DNA of 64,000 bases from UBA6522 sp965262365 (GTDB lineage: Bacteria > Pseudomonadota > Gammaproteobacteria > Steroidobacterales > Rariloculaceae), in contig OZ253541.1 of assembly GCA_965262365.1 (NCBI GenBank), forward strand, positions 5,394,001-5,458,000. The letters are read 5' to 3'. Positions within the stretch are counted from its first letter, which is position 1. The number at the start of each line of letters is the position of its first letter. Shown here one piece after another: positions 24,345-33,521 of the stretch. The notes under the pieces are model-generated. The model made no database searches. It saw only the letters and a program-made list of their open reading frames with translations, and had not been told where the DNA came from. The position numbers were made by a program, and so were the translations under genes.

Positions 24345-25010
24345 CTACCGGTTGAGGGTTCGTTGCCAGTCTTTGCGCAGGGGGCGAAGCCAGATGTCCT
24401 TTTTCGGCTTGTCGTACTGTTTGTAGCGGGCGTTGTCGATCACCAGCGGCAGGTTCTTCTGGCGCAGCGCCGGCGTCCAGCCGATGAAGCGGTCGCGCGG
24501 GGCGAGTGTCCGTGCCGCGGTGGAGAAGCCGAGCAGGGCCAGCAGGCGGCCGTGGCGGTCATGGACGGTGTAGCGCATCTGCGCGCCGACCAGGGTCTTG
24601 TAGCCGAGGTAGTGGTAGCGGGCGATGAACGCGTTCCACTGCTTGCTCTGGGGAGTGGCCCCGAGCACGGTTCGCAGGCGGATCGGACGCGCCTCATTGA
24701 GGGTGACGGGCGGCGGTTCCAGCGGCGCGTCGGTTTCGGGCCCGAACGTGATTGGCACGGCCGGGTTGCGTCCCCACTTCGGCGGCGGCAGGGCGATGCG
24801 CCCGTCACGGTGCATGGCCAGCATGGCGACCCGCGCCATCATGTCCTTGAGCCCGCCGTCGGGCTTGTACCAGCCGATGCGCCGGCAGAACTCTTTCGAC
24901 AGGGCGAAGCGGTTCAGGGCGGGGAGCCCGGCGATGAGCGCGCGCAGCAGCGCCATTTCCTCCACCGTGAAGTCGCGTCCGTAATAGCGGCACTCCATTT
25001 CGGCGGTCAT
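24345..25010 (-). pseudogene. DUF4338 (DruA-family) protein with 72-residue in-frame deletion
   Basis: Compared with the 293-residue copy at 33518-34399, this gene is the same up to 'LPLVIDNAR' and then continues at 'YKQYDKPKKDIWLRPL'. It lacks the conserved stretch with 'RFLILPWIRIPNLASHIL' and 'ETFVETPRFTGATYK'. The deletion removed 216 bases at a CCGCT microhomology and kept the frame, leaving 221 residues. The missing part is the most conserved block of the family, so the product is probably inactive. The start overlaps the transposase stop by four bases as in the complete copy. Confidence 0.8.
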
Positions 25011-25266
25011 CCCGGGGCCATCAGGGTCCGTCGGCGCGCCTGGCTCATCGACCACGGCAGCCACTCGGACAGGTCCGGTGGCGCCCGCCCGCCATTGGCC
25101 GCGCACGCGTTAAGCCACTCGTGCAGCCAAGCGCGCACATTGAGGCCGTTCAACGCGAGCGTGCCCACGACCGAGTACATCATCGCGGTGAACCGCGCGC
25201 CGGCCTCGCTGTCGGAGCCGAACGACAGGCGCCGTCCGATAACCGCGCTTCGAAGCGTGCGCTCGG
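25007..25266 (-). pseudogene. IS66-like transposase, C-terminal fragment
   Basis: 'AERTLRSAVIGRRLSFGSDS' onward is identical to the last 85 residues of the transposase at 31272-33521 and contains the last catalytic glutamate. The remainder of the gene is gone, and upstream sequence (25267-25457) belongs to the flank of a recombinase/IS91 remnant. Confidence 0.88.
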
Positions 25267-25457
25267 CCACGTTATCCCGGAACCCGGATTATTCCGGAAT
25301 CGATGTCTCGGGAGCCGACTGTCCCTGCAATGTCGGGTGCTAAATGCCTGAATAATCACAAACTGTCTTCTCCTGCTGGCCTGCTTGCCAGCGTACGCAG
25401 CGGGACACCGCCCGTCTGGCGCCGGTTGATCGCGAACCTTCACACGATGACCCGGTC

Positions 25458-26112
25458 ATGGAAACGGTGGAGCGGTATGAGCGCTTCCTCATCGACGAAC
25501 GCGGCGCAAGCCCGAAAACGATACTGGCCTATCTCTCGACCGTCCGTGACTTTCTTGGCGACTGTTTCGAGTCCAGGTGCCAGGATCTTGGATCTCTGGA
25601 TTGCAGTCACATCAACGGGTTCATACGTCAGTCCTGCCGGACCCAATGCTCGGCGACGACACGGGTCCATGTTGCCGCCCTGCGCAGTTTCGCGCGGTAT
25701 CTGTATCGATCCGGGATCGTCACTGCCGATATTGCCGACGGAATGTGCCGGGTCAGCACCTGGCGCCTGGCGAACTTGCCGACGGCGTTGGCACCGGACC
25801 AAGTCGAAGCGATGCTCGCCAGCTGCAACCGCGAGACGGCCACGGGCCGGCGCGATTACAGCGTTCTCATGTTGCTGGCGCTCCTTGGGTTGCGCGCTTG
25901 CGAGGTCGTCCGTCTGACGCTGGACGATATCGACTGGTCCAACGGCAAGATTACCGTGGCCGGAAAAGGCGGTCGGCACGACGTTTTGCCGCTGCCCCAC
26001 CAGGTCGGCGAAGCGCTGGCGGCGTATCTGCAGGGCGGTCGACCGATTTGTGCGACACGACGTGTGTTTGTGCGGCGTTATGCCCCTGTAAACGGCTTTC
26101 AGTCATCGGCCG
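25458..26112 (+). pseudogene. Tyrosine recombinase, C-terminally truncated, IS91-associated
   Basis: The frame opens 'METVERYERFLIDERGASPK', with a SAM-like core-binding domain and then 'LALLGLRACEVVRLTLDDID', which has the first catalytic Arg. It reaches 'GRPICATRRVFVRRYAPVNG' and then changes to IS91 transposase sequence. The HxxR box and the tyrosine nucleophile are missing. Recombinase genes of this type often precede the transposase in IS91-family elements, which matches the order here. A deletion appears to have fused the two. Confidence 0.75.
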
Positions 26113-26656
26113 CGGTTGCCCTAAGTGCCAGAGCCTGTCGCAAACTCGATGGGTCGAGCGCCAGTGCGCCGATCTGCTGGACATCGGCTACTGGCACGTG
26201 GTCTTCACCTTGCCCCATCGGCTCAGGTCCTGGCCCTACACTCACAAGACCGCCATCGGCAACCATCGGCTGATCGACTTCGACGGCGAACACGTGCGGT
26301 TCCGATGGCGCGACTACGCCGACGGCAACCGGCGAAAGGTCATGCGGCTGGAGGTCGACGAGTTCATTCGCCGCTTCCTCCTGCATGTGCTGCCGCGAGG
26401 CTTCACCCGCCTGCGCCATTACGGGTTGCTCGCCAATCGCAACCGATCCCGGAAGCTTGCCCAATGCCGTGCGTTGCTTGGACAACCGGAGGCCGAACCG
26501 CCGAAGGAGGAAACCGCGCAGGAACTGATGTTGCGTGTGACCGGAATCGACATTGCCGTGTGCCGGTACTGCGGACGCGGCCAGCTGCGACACCTTGCCA
26601 TCCTCAAACCGGGTACCGACGCAGTGGTGCCGGCGCCGACGGCGAGACCGCCATGA
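26113..26656 (+). pseudogene. IS91-family transposase remnant
   Basis: 'CPKCQSL' and 'GYWHVVFTLPH' are from the zinc-finger and early HUH region. The frame then jumps to 'YTHKTAIGNHRLIDF', 'VRFRWRDYADGNRRKVMRL', 'FIRRFLLHVLPRGFTRLRHY' and the C-terminal 'CRYCGRGQLRH' zinc motif. About 100-150 residues of the catalytic core are deleted and the N-terminus is missing, so it cannot work as a rolling-circle transposase. Confidence 0.85.
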
Positions 26657-26938
26657 CGATTTGTCTGGAACCGGCCAACACCCCTAACCGATCAACGCTC
26701 ATTGCGCCGCAAGCGACACTGCGCCCGGCTCGGGCGAACACTGGCGTGAAGGCCACGGAACACACGCGCAACCGCGTGCAAAACCGTGGTTCATCGGATC
26801 GTCCTGGCAACGGCCGGCCATCGGTCGCAAAGAGTTGACCCCATCGGTTCCGCCTGAACCGTTACTTTCCCCATAGCGCGACGCCCGCATCCCGGAGGAC
26901 GATGCCGAACTCCAAGGGCTGCTGACGCCGAACAGCGT
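26657..26938. other. Flank of the IS91 remnant
   Basis: These 282 bases run from the IS91 transposase stop to the end of the metallopeptidase gene. They probably include the terminal part of the IS91 element. No gene, clear hairpin with T-run or known end sequence was identified. Confidence 0.35.
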
Positions 26939-29900
26939 TTATCTCAACGCTGACTCGAGTCGTGGAAGCGTGTTCGGGTGTGCGGGTAGCATCCATTGGA
27001 TGTCACGGGAGACGCCGGTGAACTCAATTGGCGTGGCTTCCGCGCGCTGATCTGTCAGTTCTCCGTCCTTGTACCAACCCAGGAGATAGCGCGTGATTTG
27101 GTCATCTGACCACCAGAGAGATATAGCATCAGCCGTCCCAACGGCGCCGGCAGTATATGTGATGGTGAGGTACAGTGGGTCGGTCCATTGTCCTTTCGAT
27201 CCGGTAGCAAATGGCCACCGATCCGAGTCATCTTCCCACGAAACATCTTCCAAATAATCTCCCCAATAAAGGTAGAGAAACTCCCCAACGATCGGAGGAT
27301 TCGCTTCCATGTCCGGCCAGAGCATTTGTATCGTTACCTGGTCAAAGGCGGGAATCTGCGACGGCAGCCATTCTTCGAATTCATCGTAATAGTCATCGAC
27401 GCCGATGCCGAATGCTGCCTCGAATGCCTGCTGCCAGGTTGAATTCTCACCGAGTAACTTCCAGAACTCCACATAAGCGTTTTCCGACGCTTGCTCGGCC
27501 AGGAATTTTGCTGCAACGAAACTCAAGGCATAGTAGTAGATTTCACCGAACGTACATCTGGCATCCGAATACTCTGCCGTTCTGGCCAAATCACCGTAAT
27601 TGAGTTCGTCGTTGACTTGGGACCAACCCAAGTCTTTGTAGGGGGAGTACCTGTCACCCACGAAGGGGCGTCGACCCGGCCTGGTTGGGGTGTACTTGTA
27701 ATCGGCATAGGAAGCGAGCCCTTCCACCAGCCACTGGGGCGCTACGGCCTGGGTGTCAGTGTGCCATCCAATCTCGCCGTTCTGTAATTGCGAAAATCCC
27801 GAAGCAAGTTGTCCCTGGAGAACATGGAAGTACTCGTGAGCGATATGGTGTTTGAGTGAAGTGAACGAATAAGCCCCCAATCCGTACATGAGCGTAATGA
27901 CGGCACTGCCCTGGGCGGAAGATGTAACCCACGCATCCGTATATTTAGCGTCGGGGTGATAGAAGTACCTGAGATCTGTTCCGACTACATCCCCGTATAC
28001 CGGTGCCAGCGTTTCGTAATTCGTACCGACCAGAACGGTGAAGTTCGTTGCCGTAACACCAAACTTATCGGCGAAGTACCTTCGGCTGTACTCCAGCTCT
28101 TCGCGCAACATGGTCTGCTCGATATCCGGTACATCTCCTGCAAACATCCATGTCACAGTGGAATCGATATACTCAAACGGCTTCTCCACGGAGACGCGCA
28201 CCGCGTAGGAACAGTTGTTTGCGGTATCGGACTCCCCAGACACTGGGTCGACACAAGCTCCGAAGTAGTAGGTTCCAGAGGTTGACGGGATTGTCAGGCT
28301 GATCGACTCATGGCTGGTACCTCCGGGGGAGAGTGCGCTCAACGCGATTGTGCCGACCTCCGTGTCCGTCGTTGAAATCGTGAAGTCCGTCGAGCGATAG
28401 TAGCGTAGCGTAGTGGCGGCGGACTGACCGGTGCCCTGGTTGCGGACGGTCGCATAGTAAGTGATCGAGGCCCCCGGTTCAGGATTGTTGTCGCTAACCG
28501 ATGTGGACACGACCACCAGGTCCGGCCCGGAAACCTGACCGCAGGTGACGTCGTCATCCAGCGGGCATGCGTCATCCGTGTCGGAAACGCCGTCATTGTC
28601 ATCGTCCGTGTCGGCGTTGTTGCCGATCCCGTCGCCATCCGTGTCGACGGACTCGCCCGGATCCTGCGGGAAGGCGTCGTTCGCGTTGGACACGCCGTCG
28701 TTGTCGTCGTCCCCGTCGACCATCCCGCCGCCACCTGTCGTGGGCGGTGTCGCGGGCGCCTCGGTGCTGCCGGCCACCCGATCCATCCGCCACACCCCTT
28801 CGCCTTGGTGCGAGGCCTCAAAATCGTAGACCCGCCCGTTGATCGTCTGGTTGGTGATCCGGATCCTGATACCGGCCAGGAACGTCAGGAACGAACCCCG
28901 GCCGCGTTCATTGACGCTGAACGCGTCCGTCGTGCCGGGGTAGGTGCAGCTCTGCCCAATGCTCACCGACAGACTCACGTAGCATTCGCCCAACGAACCT
29001 GTCTCGGTCGTGCCGGTGTTCACCGTGATGGTGAAGCTGAGCGTGTCGGTGTCGTCATCCTCATCCGTCACGGTGTACGTCATGGCATGGGTGCCCGCCG
29101 TGGTCGGTGTGCCGGTGAGTTGGCGCGCGGTGGCGTTGAACGTCAACCCGGCCACGTTGGGCGAGAGACTGTAGGCCAGGGTGCCGTTCCCGCCGCTCGC
29201 CTCCGGCAGCGTCAATGCATCGATCGCGGTGCCAACGGTGTAGGTCTGGTCACCCGGGCCGCTTACACTGCGGAAACTCGGGAATCGATCCACTTCGCCC
29301 GAACCCGCCGCACGCCCGGTCACGGTGCCTTGGGTCACTGCCCCATTCACAATGCTGCATCCCGCTGGCGATGTGCAGGTGTATCTCGTGCCATCGCTCA
29401 GCTCGAAGTACTCACCGTCATTCAACTCGATCGTCGTGCCGGCGCCGGTGGCTGTGACACTTCCACCGGACGCCACTGCTGGAAAGAAAAATCCGGATGT
29501 GGGCACGCCGGGGAGCATGTCATCAACCCCATACGTGGTGTCGGTGACCTCACCGCCGTCATCCTCGTCATCCTCAATGGACCAGCTCCCGCCCAGCCAG
29601 GTCCCGTCCGCCGGGTAATCGCTGCCGGTGCAGTGAGAGGCGAACCAGCCCGCCGTGTGCGTGGAAAAGTACAGGTTCGCCGCGCATTCGTCGCCGTCGT
29701 CGTAGGTGAGCGTCAATCGGCCCGCGTCTGGGCCGATGCCTTCGTAGCCGTAGCTGCCGGTGTAGGTCGTTGAGGTCCCATCGACCTCGCCGGTCTCGCT
29801 GAACTCATCGCCCGTCATGGCATTGAGCGTGAAGCGGTCGCTACCGCTAAGGTAGACAACGTCGATCCCGACGAAGCGTTCGTTGAACGCCTCAAGATCC

Positions 29901-30805
29901 GCCGGCGCCGCTCCCGGCACCGCAGTCGTTGAAAGGTTGTTCCAGTACCCGGCGGTGGCCGCGACGATATTCACCACCTGAAGCGGCTGGTCCGACGACA
30001 CCGTCAGCCGCCACTTGCCGGTGCCGGCGCCCAACTGGCCCGTGATGGCGGTGGCACCCGCCTCCAGTTGCTGCGCGGTCAGCGTCTGAGCACCGCCCGC
30101 CGCAAGCGTCAGCGTCACGTCTCCCCCGGTGGCCGCGGCACCGCCGTCGTCGCGCCCCGCAATCGTCACCGAAGCCGCCGCATCGCCCGGATTGATCAGC
30201 CGCAGCCGGCTCACCTGGGTGGCGTCGCTGGCGGGGTTGAAGATCGGCACTTCATAGGTGTAACCGTCCGACCCGTCAGTGGCCGCCGCGCCGCGCACCG
30301 TATCGTGCATCGCGCTCAGTGTGCCGTCGGCAGCGCGAACGAAGGCCAGGGGCACGATGGAAAGATCCGTCTCGATCTGAAGGCGCGCATCGCCCACGTC
30401 CGTGCCGATACCCCCGGTCAATCCCAGGGTCGCGTTACCGGAGGCAAGGTCGGTGGCCGTGAACTGCACCGCCGCCGAGGCGTTCAGCGTGAAGGTGGCG
30501 GGACCGGATCGTGTGCCGGCGTCATCGATGGCGTAGATCTCCACCGTGCCGGACTCGTCCGTGCCGTTGAGAATCCGCAGCACCCCCTGCGGCTCGCTCG
30601 ATGTGCCCGCCGGCGCCAACAGCGGCACCGTGTAGTGCTCGGCTTGCGCCGCCGAAGCAAAAAACAGCAGACCCGCGAGGACAAGGCGTCGGAAAATCCT
30701 GCTCTTAATTTTGATAAGCCTTCCCGGCCTGCGGCGAGTCCATGCAGCGGTCAATTTGCGGAACATGCTCACCAACGACGAATACATCGTGTAGGGATTG
30801 CGCAC
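26939..30805 (-). CDS. Large secreted zinc metallopeptidase-like protein with calcium-binding and CARDB domains
   Basis: The 1288-residue product has a basic N-terminus and a signal peptide ('FRRLVLAGLLFFASAAQA', cleavage near residue 55). About 60-330 is beta-rich and unassigned. About 505-600 is a putative-Ig/cadherin-like domain ('AYSLSPNVAGLTFNATARQL'). About 694-750 has thrombospondin type-3-like Asp repeats ('DGDDDNDGVSNANDAFPQDP'). About 755-870 is a CARDB adhesion domain. The C-terminal 400 residues look like a gluzincin peptidase: H990-E-x-x-H994 in 'IAHEYFHVLQG' and E1028 in 'WLVEGLASYAD' as the third zinc ligand. It is probably exported and binds calcium. It is a lone intact gene among mobile-element remnants. 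The exact start is uncertain, since the signal peptide begins about 33 residues in. Confidence 0.75.
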   Translation of the reverse strand: MRNPYTMYSSLVSMFRKLTAAWTRRRPGRLIKIKSRIFRRLVLAGLLFFASAAQAEHYTVPLLAPAGTSSEPQGVLRILNGTDESGTVEIYAIDDAGTRSGPATFTLNASAAVQFTATDLASGNATLGLTGGIGTDVGDARLQIETDLSIVPLAFVRAADGTLSAMHDTVRGAAATDGSDGYTYEVPIFNPASDATQVSRLRLINPGDAAASVTIAGRDDGGAAATGGDVTLTLAAGGAQTLTAQQLEAGATAITGQLGAGTGKWRLTVSSDQPLQVVNIVAATAGYWNNLSTTAVPGAAPADLEAFNERFVGIDVVYLSGSDRFTLNAMTGDEFSETGEVDGTSTTYTGSYGYEGIGPDAGRLTLTYDDGDECAANLYFSTHTAGWFASHCTGSDYPADGTWLGGSWSIEDDEDDGGEVTDTTYGVDDMLPGVPTSGFFFPAVASGGSVTATGAGTTIELNDGEYFELSDGTRYTCTSPAGCSIVNGAVTQGTVTGRAAGSGEVDRFPSFRSVSGPGDQTYTVGTAIDALTLPEASGGNGTLAYSLSPNVAGLTFNATARQLTGTPTTAGTHAMTYTVTDEDDDTDTLSFTITVNTGTTETGSLGECYVSLSVSIGQSCTYPGTTDAFSVNERGRGSFLTFLAGIRIRITNQTINGRVYDFEASHQGEGVWRMDRVAGSTEAPATPPTTGGGGMVDGDDDNDGVSNANDAFPQDPGESVDTDGDGIGNNADTDDDNDGVSDTDDACPLDDDVTCGQVSGPDLVVVSTSVSDNNPEPGASITYYATVRNQGTGQSAATTLRYYRSTDFTISTTDTEVGTIALSALSPGGTSHESISLTIPSTSGTYYFGACVDPVSGESDTANNCSYAVRVSVEKPFEYIDSTVTWMFAGDVPDIEQTMLREELEYSRRYFADKFGVTATNFTVLVGTNYETLAPVYGDVVGTDLRYFYHPDAKYTDAWVTSSAQGSAVITLMYGLGAYSFTSLKHHIAHEYFHVLQGQLASGFSQLQNGEIGWHTDTQAVAPQWLVEGLASYADYKYTPTRPGRRPFVGDRYSPYKDLGWSQVNDELNYGDLARTAEYSDARCTFGEIYYYALSFVAAKFLAEQASENAYVEFWKLLGENSTWQQAFEAAFGIGVDDYYDEFEEWLPSQIPAFDQVTIQMLWPDMEANPPIVGEFLYLYWGDYLEDVSWEDDSDRWPFATGSKGQWTDPLYLTITYTAGAVGTADAISLWWSDDQITRYLLGWYKDGELTDQRAEATPIEFTGVSRDIQWMLPAHPNTLPRLESALR

Positions 30806-31119
30806 GATATTGACGAACCGGGCCGCCGGTCAAAAGCTCCAACCATGCGGCACTCACCGTGGCGATGTGCGCGACACGACCGCGTCCCTCGCCGTCGAAC
30901 CCATTCCATCGCCTCCATCCTCGGCTCGCGACGAACGTCCGGGCGTGTTCCGGAACCGAAGATCCCCGTCCACCGGCTTTCCCGGTGCGCGCGCGCGCGA
31001 GCGATGAAAAAATACACACGAAAGCCATAGTAGAAGAATGGCGCGCCGATGTATCTCCCCAACATTGGGGGAGAGGAGGCGTTTTTTTTTCGAACGGTTT
31101 CAGTCGGTTACGGAGAGGA
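30806..31119. other. Gap between the metallopeptidase gene and the IS66-like element
   Basis: This should hold the metallopeptidase promoter. A hairpin CTCCCC/GGGGAG (31055-31060 with 31068-31073) is followed nine bases later by ten T residues (31081-31090). It is a poor terminator for rightward transcription. Nothing else is recognised. Confidence 0.4.
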
Positions 31120-31140
31120 ACCGTTCCGTCAAGCGGGGAT
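31120..31140 (+). repeat. Left terminal inverted repeat of the IS66-like element
   Basis: It starts ACCGTTCCGTCAAGCGGGG and pairs with the complement of 34480-34500 over 21 bases. Confidence 0.88.
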
Positions 31141-31271
31141 CGGCGTTGATCGTACCCTATTTTTCCGTAATCGAGCTGGCTGGCGGCTTCGAGTATTTTG
31201 TGACCGGTGCCGGTGAGAAAATCGCTTTGGGGCGCTGGTAACACGATCGGCATTGCGGTATCGTTGCGCGC

Positions 31272-33521
31272 ATGGCGATTCGCGCAGAGGATGTCCGCAC
31301 AGAACTGACGCTGATTGAGCGTGCCGAGGGGACCGGGCCGCAGCCTAAGGCGGTGCCGGCGGGTGAGCGGCGCGACTACCGTTTGCTGTATGAGCGGGAG
31401 GTGGCGCGGGCGGGCGAAGCCGAAGCCCGGGCGAAAGCGGCCGAAGCGCGAGCCGAAGAGTTTCGCTGTGCGGAGGTCAGGACCCGTTTCGAATCCGCTT
31501 CCTGGAAGCATCGGTACGAGCTTTCCCGGAGGAAGCTGACGAGAGTCGTCGAGCAGACGAAGGCAATCCGGGGCACGGCGAACAACGCGCAGTCGTTGCA
31601 GGGATCGCAGCACCGGAAAGACACGATCAAGTCGCTGCGCACGGAACGCGGCGGGCTGCGCAAGGAGGTGACCCGGCTGAACCGGGACCTCACTCGGCTG
31701 GAGACGCGTCTGGCCCGCCAGACGGAGAAGTCGGAGACCCACAAGAAAACCATCCTGCGGCTTTACAAAGAGGACGTTCGGCTTCGTAGGGAGCTGAGGG
31801 GATTACGCGATCAAGAGGATGTAGTTGGGTCGCTGTGCGACGAGGTGTACTGGTTGCGTTATGCCCTGAAGAGGTCGGAGGCCGGGAAGGAGGCGTTGAA
31901 AGCCCGGCTGGTCAAGCTTCGCGCCACCGGGGCGACGCTTTCGAAGTTGCCGTCCGACGAGGTCGCACAGCTGCGCAAGGCGCTGAGGCGGTCGCGGCGC
32001 CAGAAGACGACGATCAAGTCACTGTACAAGGAGAACGCCCGGCTGCGCAGGGCGGCGCAGGTGTCGCAAAGCCGCAAGGAGGCCTTGAGCGCGGAGTTAG
32101 CGGAGGTTCGTGCGAGTCGGGCCGTATTGTCGAAGTGGCTGTACGGGCGCAGGAGCGAGCAACAGGACAAGTTCCGCTCGGCGCGTCGGCGCGGCCAGCA
32201 GCCTGGCGCTCCCGGCCATGGCCGCACCCCGCGACCGGGGCTTGAGGAACGGATCGAAATCCACCAACCGCCGGCGGAAGCATGCGTGTGTGGCCGCTGC
32301 GGTACCCCGTATGTGGCCAACGGCGAGCGTTCCACCACGATCGTCGAAATCGACGTGAAGGCGCATACACGGCGCATCGTCCGTCCCCGCTGGCGCCGGC
32401 GGTGCGACTGTGCCGATTCCCCGCCGGATGTTATCGCGGCAACGCCGGACCGGGTGTTCGCCCGCGCGGCCTACGGCACCAGCGTGTGGACGCATGTTCT
32501 GTTCGAGCGCTACCTGTGCAATCGGCCGCCGAACGGGGTGGCGATGTCGTTGTCGCATCAGGGACTGCCCATCTCCGCCGGTACGCTGGCCCGCGGGCTG
32601 GCGCGGCTCGCGCCGCTGTTCCAGCGGCTGGCGCTGGCGATGCTGGAGCACCAGAACGAGGCGGCTGTGCGCCACGGCGACGAGACCGGCTGGCGTATCC
32701 AGGCGCTGCGCCAGGCGGGACGTTCCGGGCGCGCCTGGCTGTGGGTCTCGGTGACCGAGCATGCCGTGTACTTCCACATCGATCCCTCGCGCAGCGCCGA
32801 GGCGGCGCTGAAGGTGTTCGGCGGTGCCGTGGGCGTGCAGGTCCTGGTGGTCGACCGCTACTCCACTTACAAGAAGCTGGCCCGCGTGCTCGAGGGCCGG
32901 GTGATCCTGGCGTGGTGCTGGGCGCACCAACGCCGCGACTATATCGACTGCGCCGCCGGGCAGGTGGAACTGAGCGAATGGTGTCAGGCATGGTTGGGGC
33001 GCATCGCCGCAATCTACCGGCTGAACAAGACGCGGCTGTCGCATTACGAGTCCAGTGCCGAGAGACAGAACGAGGCGTTCGACACCGCGCAGCGGGCGCT
33101 GGAAACCGAGGTCAAGGGTCTGTTCGCCACCGTCGAACGGGAACTGGCGGGGCTTGACGACACCGCACCCGAGGCCGGGCCGCTGCGCTCGCTGCTGAAG
33201 CATCGCGATGGCCTGAGCGTGTTCCTCGAACGGCCCGAGGTGCCCATGGACAATAATTTTGCCGAGCGCACGCTTCGAAGCGCGGTTATCGGACGGCGCC
33301 TGTCGTTCGGCTCCGACAGCGAGGCCGGCGCGCGGTTCACCGCGATGATGTACTCGGTCGTGGGCACGCTCGCGTTGAACGGCCTCAATGTGCGCGCTTG
33401 GCTGCACGAGTGGCTTAACGCGTGCGCGGCCAATGGCGGGCGGGCGCCACCGGACCTGTCCGAGTGGCTGCCGTGGTCGATGAGCCAGGCGCGCCGACGG
33501 ACCCTGATGGCCCCGGGATGA
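31272..33521 (+). CDS. IS66-type transposase (TnpC-like) with long coiled-coil N-terminus
   Basis: The 749-residue protein begins with about 290 residues of coiled coil and basic sequence. A zinc-binding domain follows ('CVCGRCGTPYVANGE', 'RRRCDCADSPP'), then the IS66 DDE domain: 'VRHGDETGWRIQ' (first Asp), 'QVLVVDRYSTYKKLA' (second Asp), 'VPMDNNFAERTLRSAV' (Glu). The coiled-coil part is longer than in typical TnpC proteins of about 510 residues and may take the place of the missing TnpA/TnpB partners. The ATG is preceded by the short leader also seen in the degraded copy at 14636. The stop overlaps the DUF4338 start (ATGA). It looks intact. Confidence 0.9.
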   Translation: MAIRAEDVRTELTLIERAEGTGPQPKAVPAGERRDYRLLYEREVARAGEAEARAKAAEARAEEFRCAEVRTRFESASWKHRYELSRRKLTRVVEQTKAIRGTANNAQSLQGSQHRKDTIKSLRTERGGLRKEVTRLNRDLTRLETRLARQTEKSETHKKTILRLYKEDVRLRRELRGLRDQEDVVGSLCDEVYWLRYALKRSEAGKEALKARLVKLRATGATLSKLPSDEVAQLRKALRRSRRQKTTIKSLYKENARLRRAAQVSQSRKEALSAELAEVRASRAVLSKWLYGRRSEQQDKFRSARRRGQQPGAPGHGRTPRPGLEERIEIHQPPAEACVCGRCGTPYVANGERSTTIVEIDVKAHTRRIVRPRWRRRCDCADSPPDVIAATPDRVFARAAYGTSVWTHVLFERYLCNRPPNGVAMSLSHQGLPISAGTLARGLARLAPLFQRLALAMLEHQNEAAVRHGDETGWRIQALRQAGRSGRAWLWVSVTEHAVYFHIDPSRSAEAALKVFGGAVGVQVLVVDRYSTYKKLARVLEGRVILAWCWAHQRRDYIDCAAGQVELSEWCQAWLGRIAAIYRLNKTRLSHYESSAERQNEAFDTAQRALETEVKGLFATVERELAGLDDTAPEAGPLRSLLKHRDGLSVFLERPEVPMDNNFAERTLRSAVIGRRLSFGSDSEAGARFTAMMYSVVGTLALNGLNVRAWLHEWLNACAANGGRAPPDLSEWLPWSMSQARRRTLMAPG

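Larger units (their letters stand above)
24243..25266 (-). mobile_element. IS66-like element with DUF4338 gene, 5'-truncated copy
   Basis: This is an inverted, incomplete copy of the element at 31120-34500. It keeps the right terminal repeat (24243-24263), a DUF4338 gene with a 216-base internal deletion, and the last 85 codons of the transposase. Identity is very high up to about 25266, where it changes abruptly to unrelated sequence. Confidence 0.88.

Noticed and set aside
31055..31090. Hairpin plus T-run as a Rho-independent terminator
   Set aside because: The T-run is nine bases away from a short stem and no gene is transcribed into it from the left, so it is mentioned only as structure.
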